Below are positions 26,726-34,046 of a DNA stretch of 39,645 nt, in pieces. The stretch's first letter is position 1, and each line of letters starts with the position of its first letter. The notes under the pieces are model-generated. The model ran no database searches. It was given only the letters and a program-made list of their open reading frames with translations, and was not told where the DNA came from. The position numbers and the translations under genes were made by a program. The stretch covers positions 1 through 39,645 of the forward strand of contig NZ_JMPL01000031.1 of NCBI RefSeq assembly GCF_000735365.1, read 5' to 3'. Source of the stretch: Kluyvera ascorbata ATCC 33433. GTDB lineage: Bacteria; Pseudomonadota; Gammaproteobacteria; Enterobacterales; Enterobacteriaceae.

Positions 26726-28063
26726 TCAAAAGTTTTCGGTAGCCGGTGTTTTTTCCGCCAGGCGCTCGGAAATCTCGGCGCGGCGGGACGCGATTTTGAC
26801 GAACGGCAGATAGATAAGCACCGCCACCACAATACAAATAAGCTGCGTCACCACCGCGCCCATCGACCCGGCGGTGGAAAGCCAGGCGTTGATCAAAGGC
26901 GGTGTCGTCCACGGCACCATCACCACCGCTTTTCCGGCAAAACCGGTGACGGTGGCGAAGTAGCCGATGCTGCCGGTGACCAGCGGGGTGATGATGAACG
27001 GAATGGCGAGGATCGGGTTAAGCATGATAGGCATCCCGAAGATCACCGGCTCATTGATGTTAAAGAGCCCAGGGCCAATCGACAGCTTGGCGATCTCTTT
27101 CATCTCTTTGCGCTTGGTGGCGATCATCACCGCAATCAACAGTCCGATGGTCAGGCCCGAACCACCGATGCTCATGTACACATCCCAGAACGGCATGGTG
27201 ATGATATTCGGCACCTCTTTACCCTGCTCAAACGCACTCATGTTGACGGTAATCGCCCCCAGCAGCAGCGGTTCGCGAATGGGTTTGATCATCTGGTTGC
27301 CGTGAATCCCAATCACCCAGAAAATCTGCGCTACAAACATCAGCAGCAAGATCCCCGGTAAGCTCTGCATTACCCGCTCCAGCGGCTGCTGCACAACCTG
27401 GTACACCGCATCGTACAGGTACATGCCGGTCAACTGATGGAAGATAAAACCGAAGGTGGCGATCGCGGTAACGGTGATGATCGCCGGGATCAGCGCAGAA
27501 AACGAGGCGGCGACGTTTGGCGGTACGGTGTCCGGCATTTTGATCTTCAGCCCGTTGCGCGTTTCCAGCCAGCTGTAGATCTCGACGGACAGAATGGCGA
27601 TGAACATGCCGAGGAACAGGCTGCGGGTATCGGAAAACTGGCGCAGCAGCACATCTTTTACCTCATGCATCTGACCATCAACCATCATCTGTACGGTGGT
27701 CGGCGTGACGCAGATAAAGCAGATCACCGCCAGCAGGCCGGGGAACAGGGTCTTTATGCCGTTGATGCGCCCCAGCTCGATACCGATAAGAAACACCGCG
27801 CCAATGTTGAGAAAGTTCAGCGTCGCATAGTTGATTGCGCCGGTAATTGGCTTAAGTGCCGCCAGGAACGATAGAGACTGGAAGCTGGCAAGGCCATTTT
27901 TTGGATCCAGCACCATGTTGGAGATCAAGACGGAGAAGGCGCCGACGATAATCACCGGCATCAGCGTAATAAAGGCGTGTTTGATCGCCATGATATAGCG
28001 ATAGCTGTTGAATTTCGTGGCGAAACTCCCCAGCGAATCGATCAATTTGTCCTGCAATGCCAT
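26726..28063 (-). CDS. PTS EIIC component, lactose/cellobiose family
   Basis: This is the membrane channel subunit of a sugar phosphotransferase system (445 residues, about 10 hydrophobic segments). The Lac-family EIIC signature is present: FNINEPVIFGMPIMLNPIL, whose Glu contacts the sugar, and an N-terminal HAFITLMPVIIVGAF. The start at 28063 (MALQDKLIDSLG) follows a GAGGTAC site; an upstream ATG at 28114 lacks one. No EIIA or EIIB gene lies next to it, so it must borrow these from another locus, for example a chb/cel-type system. It is the first gene of an operon with the GH1 enzyme and probably the GntR and GNAT genes. Confidence 0.9.
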   Translation of the reverse strand: MALQDKLIDSLGSFATKFNSYRYIMAIKHAFITLMPVIIVGAFSVLISNMVLDPKNGLASFQSLSFLAALKPITGAINYATLNFLNIGAVFLIGIELGRINGIKTLFPGLLAVICFICVTPTTVQMMVDGQMHEVKDVLLRQFSDTRSLFLGMFIAILSVEIYSWLETRNGLKIKMPDTVPPNVAASFSALIPAIITVTAIATFGFIFHQLTGMYLYDAVYQVVQQPLERVMQSLPGILLLMFVAQIFWVIGIHGNQMIKPIREPLLLGAITVNMSAFEQGKEVPNIITMPFWDVYMSIGGSGLTIGLLIAVMIATKRKEMKEIAKLSIGPGLFNINEPVIFGMPIMLNPILAIPFIITPLVTGSIGYFATVTGFAGKAVVMVPWTTPPLINAWLSTAGSMGAVVTQLICIVVAVLIYLPFVKIASRRAEISERLAEKTPATENF

Positions 28064-28365
28064 AGAAAGTACCTCAAGTTTAAGGGCTTTATCGCGCATT
28101 CGGTGTACAGCCAAACACCTTTTGGTATGCCAAAAATAATCATCATCGCTGAAAAGTTCTGTGAGTTAACTCCCAACCTCTAATTTGGTATTCCAAAAAC
28201 AAAAACAGTAGGGTTATTGGTATACCACATGATTGAGACGCGTTTTTTACGACGATTAACTGCAAAAGCGTGATCGCGATAGGTTTTTTAGCCGCAGTGG
28301 AGTTCATATCACCGATGAATGTCTGTGATAAACTGCGGGTCATCACGAAGTCTCAGGGATTAACA
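28064..28365. promoter_or_regulatory. Divergent EIIC / LacI-type regulator promoter region with three GntR-type operators
   Basis: This 302-bp gap holds three palindromes of form TGGTATnCCA or TGGTATACCA: 28123-28132 (in TTTTGGTATGCCAAAA), 28186-28195 (in TTTGGTATTCCAAA) and 28218-28227 (TGGTATACCA). Their centres are 63 and 32 bp apart, near six and three helical turns. They match the TTGGTATACCAA operator known for ExuR/UxuR-type GntR regulators. The regulator gene at 24470-25243 is of that type. No gene is supported in this stretch. Confidence 0.75.
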
Positions 28366-29376
28366 ATGGCAACAATGCTGGATGTATCAATACGCGCAGG
28401 CGTCTCGAAAGCGACAGTTTCTCGCGTGCTGAATGGTACTGGTCAGGTTAAAGAGAGCACCCGTCAGCAGGTGTTCAAAGCAATGGAAGAGTTAGGCTAT
28501 CGCCCTAACTTTCTGGCGCGTTCATTGGCAAACCGCACCAGCAACAGCATTGGCCTGGTGGTTTCCACCTTTGATGGTTTCTACTTTGGCCGCCTGCTTC
28601 AGCAGGCTTCCCGTCAGACGGAAGCGTGGGGCAAACAGCTTATCGTCACCGACGGCCACGATACTCCCGAACGCGAGGAGCAGGCGGTGCAGATGCTGGC
28701 CGACCGCCAGTGCGATGCCATCGTCCTCTACACTCGTCATATGAGCGAAAAGGCTATCATGTCGCTGGTGAATAGCACGCCGATGCCGCTGGTCGTCATT
28801 AACCGTGACGTAAGCCAGGCACGCGAACGCTGCGTCTTCTTCGAACAACAGGATGCGGCGTTTCAGGCGGTGGAATACCTGATTTCTCAAGGCCATCGGG
28901 ATATTGCCTGTATCACCGTTCCTATCCATACGCCAACCGGTAAAGCGCGTTTACAGGGCTATCGCCGGGCGCTGGAGCAAAACGGTATTGCGTGGGATCC
29001 GGCAAAAGTGAAGCACGGTGATTCCACCATGAACTGCGGCTATGACATGTGCAATGCGCTGTTGAAAGAGAAAGTGACGTTCAGCGCCCTCTTTGCCTGT
29101 AACGACGATATGGCGCTCGGCGCGTCAAAAGCGCTGCATCAGGCGGGGCTACGGATCCCGCAGGATATTTCACTGTTTGGTTTTGATGATGCGCCTAGCG
29201 CGAAGTGGCTGGAGCCGGGGCTTTCTACCGTTTATCTGCCGATCGATAATATGATCGTGACCGCTATCGATCAGGCGATTAAGCTGGCAAGCGGGGAAGA
29301 GATCGAAACAATCCCGCCGTTTACCGGCACGCTGGTATTGCGCGATTCGGTGACGACGGGGCCGTTTTACAAATAA
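28366..29376 (+). CDS. LacI-family transcriptional regulator
   Basis: This LacI/GalR-family DNA-binding regulator has 336 residues. The helix-turn-helix is MATMLDVSIRAGVSKATVSR, with hinge residues RPNFLARSLANR. The ligand domain contains GLVVSTFDGFYFGRLLQQAS, ALFACNDDMALGASKAL and SLFGFDDAPSAKW. It resembles AscG, the repressor of a beta-glucoside PTS operon in E. coli, more than GalR. The start at 28366 follows CAGGGATTAAC; the frame is open to 28270 but without a ribosome site. It is divergent from the EIIC-GH1 operon, so local control is likely. Effector and operator are not determined. Confidence 0.88.
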   Translation: MATMLDVSIRAGVSKATVSRVLNGTGQVKESTRQQVFKAMEELGYRPNFLARSLANRTSNSIGLVVSTFDGFYFGRLLQQASRQTEAWGKQLIVTDGHDTPEREEQAVQMLADRQCDAIVLYTRHMSEKAIMSLVNSTPMPLVVINRDVSQARERCVFFEQQDAAFQAVEYLISQGHRDIACITVPIHTPTGKARLQGYRRALEQNGIAWDPAKVKHGDSTMNCGYDMCNALLKEKVTFSALFACNDDMALGASKALHQAGLRIPQDISLFGFDDAPSAKWLEPGLSTVYLPIDNMIVTAIDQAIKLASGEEIETIPPFTGTLVLRDSVTTGPFYK

Positions 29377-29378
29377 CA

Positions 29379-29406
29379 TGCCCGATGGCGCTGCGCTTAT
29401 CGGGCA
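29379..29406. repeat. REP-like palindrome at the convergent regulator-lysA junction
   Basis: TGCCCGAT and ATCGGGCA form an 8-bp perfect inverted repeat around GGCGCTGCGCTT, the typical inner part of a REP unit. It lies between two convergent stop codons and may serve as a shared transcription barrier. Confidence 0.75.
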
Positions 29407-29411
29407 TTCCC

Positions 29412-30668
29412 TCAGATAAGCTCCAGCGCCAGCAGCTCTTCAATCGTCTGACGACGACGAATCAACTTCGCCACGCCATTATCAAACAGCACTTCAGGCA
29501 GCAGCGGACGGCTATTGTAGTTCGACGACATTGATGCGCCGTACGCACCGGTATCGTGCAGCACCAGATAATCTCCCGGCACCACCGCAGGCAGCAGGCG
29601 CGTTTCCACTTTGCCGCCTTCCTGCTGGGTAAAGACGTCACCCGATTCACACAGCGGGCCCGCCACCACGGTTTCAATCTGCGGTGCGTTTTCCAGCGCA
29701 CGACCATCGCCCGCCAGCGCGGAAATATGATGATAGCTGCCGTACATCGCCGGACGCATCAGATCGTTAAAACCCGCGTCGATAAGCACAAAGTGACGGC
29801 TACCCATCGCCTTCACGCTGCGTACCTGCGCAACCAGCACGCCGGATTCTGCCACCAGAAAACGCCCCGGCTCCAGCTCCAGTTTGACCGGGTGTCCCAG
29901 GTGTTTAGCAATCTGCTCACGCGCCGCATTCCACAGGCCGAAGTAGTGATCGGTATCAATCGCCTCTTCCCCTTCACGATACGGAATAGATAACCCGCCG
30001 CCCGCAGAGATAGCTTCCAGATCCTGACCAAATTCAATCACCTGACGAACCATCGCGCCGCACACCTGCTCCAGGTGACCATAATCCACACCGGAGCCAA
30101 TATGCATGTGAATGCCCACTAGCTTCAGTTGATAACGCTGAATGACCTCAAGCGCCGCAGGGAGATCGCTATACCAGATGCCGTGCTTGCTGTTTTCGCC
30201 ACCGGTATTGGTTTTCTGGCTGTGGCCGTGCCCAAAACCTGGGTTCACGCGCAGCCATACGCGATGGCCCGCAGAAATTTGGCCGAGCTGCTCCAGCATA
30301 TCCACAGAACCGGCGTTAACCGGAATTTGTAGCTCATGCACGCGGGCAAGCGTCGCGTCGTCAATGGTATCGGCAGTAAAAACAATCTCGTCTTTGCCCG
30401 CTTCGTAACCCGCCACCAGCGCACGCTCAATTTCCCCTAATGAGACGGAGTCCACCTTCACGCCCTGCTCACGCATCAGACGCAGAATGTGGATATTCGA
30501 GCACGCCTTCTGGGCAAATCGCACCACGTCAAACTTGTGCAGCTTGGCAATTTGGGCGCGGATAATCTGCGCGTCGTACACCCATACCGGGCAGCCAAAT
30601 TCAGCAGGCAGGCGCAGCAGGTTATCAGCGGTGAGGTCGGTTTCGGTATTGTTGAGCGGGCGCGGCAT
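29412..30668 (-). CDS. lysA: Diaminopimelate decarboxylase
   Basis: LysA decarboxylates meso-diaminopimelate to L-lysine, the last step of lysine synthesis. It has 418 residues (E. coli 420). The PLP-binding lysine is Lys54 in FAQKACSN. Conserved HMHIGSG (phosphate binding), ISAGGGL, EPGRFLVAESG and GPLCESGDVF are present, and the C-terminus SMSSNYNSRPLLPEVL matches the family. It is divergently transcribed from lysR, whose product activates lysA in E. coli with diaminopimelate as coinducer. In E. coli K-12 it is adjacent to galR; here five genes lie between them. Confidence 0.97.
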   Translation of the reverse strand: MPRPLNNTETDLTADNLLRLPAEFGCPVWVYDAQIIRAQIAKLHKFDVVRFAQKACSNIHILRLMREQGVKVDSVSLGEIERALVAGYEAGKDEIVFTADTIDDATLARVHELQIPVNAGSVDMLEQLGQISAGHRVWLRVNPGFGHGHSQKTNTGGENSKHGIWYSDLPAALEVIQRYQLKLVGIHMHIGSGVDYGHLEQVCGAMVRQVIEFGQDLEAISAGGGLSIPYREGEEAIDTDHYFGLWNAAREQIAKHLGHPVKLELEPGRFLVAESGVLVAQVRSVKAMGSRHFVLIDAGFNDLMRPAMYGSYHHISALAGDGRALENAPQIETVVAGPLCESGDVFTQQEGGKVETRLLPAVVPGDYLVLHDTGAYGASMSSNYNSRPLLPEVLFDNGVAKLIRRRQTIEELLALELI

Positions 30669-30679
30669 AGCAGACTCCG

Positions 30680-30702
30680 GTAATCATCTTTTTTATGATT
30701 AC
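30680..30702. promoter_or_regulatory. Inverted repeat in the lysA leader
   Basis: GTAATCAT (30680-30687) and ATGATTAC (30695-30702) are perfect 8-bp inverted repeats with a 7-base spacer. They lie 12 to 34 bases upstream of the lysA ATG, just before its CGGAG ribosome site. This could be a leader hairpin near the ribosome site or a protein-binding palindrome; LysR sites are expected nearer lysR. Confidence 0.45.
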
Positions 30703-30786
30703 GCCACAGCCTGAAGCGAATAAAAAATATCGTTTTATCGCGAGTCTATGCAAAAATGATATGGATACTTAACCTGAGAGATGCCC

Positions 30787-31713
30787 ATGCCAGCCGTTAA
30801 CCTGCGCCATATCGAAATCTTTCACGCCATTATGACGGCGGGAAACCTGACGGAAGCGGCCCGAATGCTGCATACCTCACAGCCAACGGTCAGCCGCGAG
30901 TTGGCGCGGTTTGAACAGGTACTCGGGCTTAAGCTGTTCGAACGCAGCCGCGGGCGTCTGCACCCGACCGTTCAAGGGCTACGGCTGTTTGAAGAGGTGC
31001 AGCGCTCCTGGTATGGATTAGACAGAATCGTCAGCGCGGCAGAAAGCCTGCGCGAGTTCCGTCAGGGCGAGCTGTCTATTGTTTGCCTGCCGGTCTTTTC
31101 GCAATCCTTTTTACCGCCCCTGTTGCAGCCGTTTTTGGCCCGCTATCCGCAGGTCAATATTCAGATAGTGCCGCAGGAGTCGCCGCTACTGGAGGAATGG
31201 CTGTCGGCGCAGCGCCATGATTTGGGCATCACTGAGACGACACACACACCCGCTGGCACCGAACGCATACCGCTACTGACGCTGAACGAAGTCTGCGTAT
31301 TACCACAGGATCACCCGCTGTCAGCGAAAACGGTGCTAACACCTACTGATTTTCAAGGTGAAAACTATATCAGCCTGTCGCGAACCGACAGCTATCGCCA
31401 ACTGCTGGACACGTTGTTTAATGAGCATCAGGTGAAAAGAAGAATGGTCGTGGAAACGCACAGTGCCGCGTCAATATGCGCGATGGTCAAAGCTGGGGTC
31501 GGTATTTCAGTGGTCAACCCGCTGACGGCGCTCGACTACGTCAACAGCGGCGTAGTCATTCGCCGCTTTAGCATCAACGTCCCGTTTACCGTCAGCCTGA
31601 TTCGCCCGATGCACCGCCCCCGCTCGGCGTTGGTAGAGGCATTTATGGCTCATCTACAGCAGAGCCTGTCGCACATTACCACGCCGCTTGAGGCGGTACT
31701 GGACGCACATTAA
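30787..31713 (+). CDS. lysR: LysR, transcriptional activator of lysA
   Basis: LysR is the founding member of the LysR-type regulators and activates lysA. The start at 30787 ([15 protein letters not shown]) is preferred over ATG 30781 because the GAGAG ribosome site abuts 30781 and sits a normal 6 bases from 30787. This gives 308 residues (E. coli 311). The N-terminal helix-turn-helix is [20 protein letters not shown]. The effector domain follows ([27 protein letters not shown]). It is divergent from lysA, and its stop overlaps the convergent racX stop by 4 bp. Confidence 0.96.
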   Translation: MPAVNLRHIEIFHAIMTAGNLTEAARMLHTSQPTVSRELARFEQVLGLKLFERSRGRLHPTVQGLRLFEEVQRSWYGLDRIVSAAESLREFRQGELSIVCLPVFSQSFLPPLLQPFLARYPQVNIQIVPQESPLLEEWLSAQRHDLGITETTHTPAGTERIPLLTLNEVCVLPQDHPLSAKTVLTPTDFQGENYISLSRTDSYRQLLDTLFNEHQVKRRMVVETHSAASICAMVKAGVGISVVNPLTALDYVNSGVVIRRFSINVPFTVSLIRPMHRPRSALVEAFMAHLQQSLSHITTPLEAVLDAH

Positions 31714-32402
31714 GAGAGCATAAACTCAACCGCATCCGCCGCGTGAATCGCGGCGGTATCAAACACCGGCAGCGGGCTAAGTTCAGCCGGAACTAACAGG
31801 CCAATCTCGGTACAGCCGAAAATCACCCCTTCCGCGCCCTGACGCGCCAGGGTTTCAATCACGCTCAGGTAATAATCACGTGAAGCGTCGCTGAACTCCC
31901 CCAGACACAGTTCATCAAAAATAATCTGGTTAATTTTCTGCCGTGCATCCTGCTCCGGAATCAGCGTGGTAATGCCAAATTCCTGCTGTAAGCGCCCGCG
32001 ATAGAAATCCTGCTCCATGGTGTAGCGCGTGCCGAGCAGCGCCACGTTGGTCATCTTCTTCTGGCTGATGGCGCGGCCGGTGGCATCAGCGATATGCAGG
32101 AACGGCACGTCGCAGGCGGTTTCGATAGCTTCAGCGACTTTGTGCATAGTGTTGGTACAGAGCACAATGCCCTCTGCGCCTGCCTGCTGCAGTCCCACTG
32201 CCGCCTGCGCCAGAATATCGCCCGCTTTCTGCCAGTCACCCTGAGACTGACAAAGCTCAATCTCATGGAAATCCACGCTGTGCAGCAAAATTTGTGCTGA
32301 ATGCAGGCCGCCTAACTGCTGCTTTATCCCTTCGTTAATCAAGCGATAGTAGGGAATCGTCGATTCCCAGCTCATTCCGCCCAGAAGACCCATCGTTTTC
32401 AT
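31710..32402 (-). CDS. racX: Broad-specificity amino acid racemase
   Basis: This is an aspartate/glutamate racemase-family enzyme (RacX/YgeA) that interconverts L- and D-amino acids without PLP. It has 230 residues from ATG 32402 ([19 protein letters not shown]), the same as E. coli YgeA. A GGTGA site lies 5 bases before this start; ATG 32411 upstream is an alternative. The two catalytic cysteines of the family are visible as Cys82 in VLCTNTMHK and Cys197 in FGCTEIGLL. In E. coli it supplies D-amino acids other than D-Ala and D-Glu. It is convergent with lysR. In E. coli K-12 the next gene is araE; here the order changes to a pectin-related locus. Confidence 0.94.
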   Translation of the reverse strand: MKTMGLLGGMSWESTIPYYRLINEGIKQQLGGLHSAQILLHSVDFHEIELCQSQGDWQKAGDILAQAAVGLQQAGAEGIVLCTNTMHKVAEAIETACDVPFLHIADATGRAISQKKMTNVALLGTRYTMEQDFYRGRLQQEFGITTLIPEQDARQKINQIIFDELCLGEFSDASRDYYLSVIETLARQGAEGVIFGCTEIGLLVPAELSPLPVFDTAAIHAADAVEFMLS

Positions 32403-32507
32403 GTCATTCACCTTGTTTTGCGTCGTGCTCCCAGTGAACCAAAGTTGTGATCAACTTTCCACATCTGCGGCGATAGATTTCTTTTTGTTCGTTTCTGAGA
32501 TAAATTT

Positions 32508-32526
32508 AATGAAACAACGTTTCAAC
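32508..32526. promoter_or_regulatory. KdgR-box-like operator upstream of the cupin gene
   Basis: AATGAAACAACGTTTCAAC matches the KdgR consensus (AATRAAAYRNYRTTTYATT) at 17 of 19 positions. It ends 19 bases before the cupin start, where a repressor would block transcription or translation initiation. KdgR is the repressor of pectin catabolism in enterobacteria. Confidence 0.85.
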
Positions 32527-32545
32527 ATACAAACAGGACCGCCTG

Positions 32546-32872
32546 ATGTTTATTTTTCATAAAGAAACCACCCTTGAAGATCTGGGCAATGGCGTAACCC
32601 GCCGCATTCTCGCGCACGATGGCAAAATGATGGCCGTTGAGGTGAACTTTGAGCAGGGCGCGATCGGCCCGATGCACAACCACCCGCACGAGCAGCTGAC
32701 CTATGTGTTATCCGGTGAATTCGAATTCACCATCGGTGACGAAAAGCACGTGGTGGGTGCGGGTGATACGCTGTATAAACAGCCGAACATTATGCACGGC
32801 TGCGTTTGCCTGAAAGCCGGTACGCTGCTGGATACCTTTACGCCGATGCGTCAGGATTTCCTTAAAGCATAA
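32546..32872 (+). CDS. kdgF: Cupin-domain protein, KdgF-like
   Basis: This is a 108-residue single-domain cupin. The first cupin motif is GPMHNHPHEQLTYVLSGEFE (His44, His46, His48, Glu49, Gln50) and the second includes His84 in PNIMHGCVCL. The tail DTFTPMRQDF carries Asp96 and Arg102. This layout and the start (MFIFHKETTLEDLGNGVTRR) resemble KdgF, which ketonises unsaturated uronates derived from pectin to a linear form. The KdgR box just upstream and the tog-type transporter downstream support that role. The AGGA ribosome site is 8 bases before the ATG. It is monocistronic with its own terminator. KdgF is likely but not proven; other small cupins are possible. Confidence 0.78.
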   Translation: MFIFHKETTLEDLGNGVTRRILAHDGKMMAVEVNFEQGAIGPMHNHPHEQLTYVLSGEFEFTIGDEKHVVGAGDTLYKQPNIMHGCVCLKAGTLLDTFTPMRQDFLKA

Positions 32873-32880
32873 ATGAATAA

Positions 32881-32918
32881 AAAAACAGCTGCGCTGATAA
32901 CATCAGGCGGCTGTTTTT
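32881..32918 (+). terminator. Rho-independent terminator of the cupin gene
   Basis: AAAACAGCTGC pairs with GCGGCTGTTTT around a GCTGATAACATCAG loop, followed by T-rich sequence, 8 bp after the cupin stop. The 152 bp that follow (32919-33070) are strongly AT-rich and hold no gene; they should carry the promoter of the next operon. Confidence 0.8.
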
Positions 32919-33070
32919 ATTATATTTAATACCCTCTATTAATAATTCCTCAAACATTAGTTAATTCCTACGATAGCTAAATAAGAGTCCCATCACAGTT
33001 CCTTTCAAATAACTAAGCCTATTCTATAAACGCTCCCAATTAATAGATATTGGAATGAAAAGGAATTTAT

Positions 33071-33979
33071 ATGAAAATGCTATCGCTAAGCGATCTGCGT
33101 CCCGCAGACGTATTGCTTTTCTCGCCGGAGAAAAAGAGTTTTATTTCATGGGCCATCACTTTCCTGACCGATGCGCCGGTCAGTCATGCTGCCCTTTATT
33201 TTAATAGCACTCCGCCAACGATTATTGAAGAAACACCTCCACAGGTTTCTGAAAACCCGGCACAAAAACGTTTTCATGGCCGTACTATCCATGTTTATCG
33301 TCACACCAGCACCACGCCTCTCTTGCCCGTAATTGACGCCGCAAGACTGCATCTGAATAATCAGGAACCTTACGACCATGCCGGACTTTACATGGTTGGC
33401 CTGCTGTTAATGTATAAGAAATTCTCCATTACCAGCCAGAAACAGCAGGTGATAATCCGGATTCTGAAAAAGCTGACGGCCACCATTTCACACTATATCC
33501 AGCAGCATCAGACGCCAGGTAAACAGCCGATGGTGTGCTCGCAGTTCGTCGCTCAATGCTTTGACGACGCAGGCGCCCCATTCCGCCTGCAGTTCCGCCA
33601 CGCCTCTATGACGGACTCCGCGTTTGGCGAAACGCTGCTTGATAAAGCCATTGACTGGACGAAGCAGCGCCAGCCTATTTTTGGCGAATATGATATGGCC
33701 AGCGCGCCGGAAACCGCCAGCGACGAAGCGCTATGCGAAGCATTGCACAATGCTTTTATGGATAATACCAATCCCCCAACCCCTTCAATGACCGAAGCGC
33801 TAGCAGAATCTATTTATCAGTTTGCCGAAGCTCACGCCGCGCTAATAAATATTGATACCGCAGCCAAAAATTATCAACCGCTGACTGCACTGCAGTCGAA
33901 TAATAATATGTTTATCTCTCCGGGCGATTTAATGCGTACTTGCAATAACTTAGCCCCAGTTGGAATTGTCATAATTTAA
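33071..33979 (+). CDS. Permuted NlpC/P60 (YiiX/YebB-like) papain-fold protein
   Basis: This protein has 302 residues. The N-terminal half fits the circularly permuted NlpC/P60 fold, in which the catalytic His precedes the Cys: RPADVLLFSP, then DAPVSHAALYF with His39, and QPMVCSQFVAQCFDDAG with Cys156. A hydrophobic stretch GLYMVGLLLMYKKF lies at 105-118. Family members cleave peptidoglycan peptides or act on lipids or other amides. No signal peptide is seen. The C-terminal 100 residues are not recognised (Ala- and Asn-rich). An AAGGA site precedes the ATG. It is the first gene of a three-gene operon with the 765-residue protein and a muramidase. Family is fairly sure, substrate unknown. Confidence 0.75.
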   Translation: MKMLSLSDLRPADVLLFSPEKKSFISWAITFLTDAPVSHAALYFNSTPPTIIEETPPQVSENPAQKRFHGRTIHVYRHTSTTPLLPVIDAARLHLNNQEPYDHAGLYMVGLLLMYKKFSITSQKQQVIIRILKKLTATISHYIQQHQTPGKQPMVCSQFVAQCFDDAGAPFRLQFRHASMTDSAFGETLLDKAIDWTKQRQPIFGEYDMASAPETASDEALCEALHNAFMDNTNPPTPSMTEALAESIYQFAEAHAALINIDTAAKNYQPLTALQSNNNMFISPGDLMRTCNNLAPVGIVII

Positions 33980-34046
33980 TTATTATTGGACACATCGCTT
34001 ATCAGTAGATACTTAACGATTATTTTATTATTCAGGAGTATTAATC

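Noticed and set aside
26719-26832. A 38-codon N-terminal extension of the GH1 enzyme
   Set aside because: It overlaps the EIIC gene, is Arg/Ser-rich and not GH1-like; ATG 26718 has a good ribosome site.
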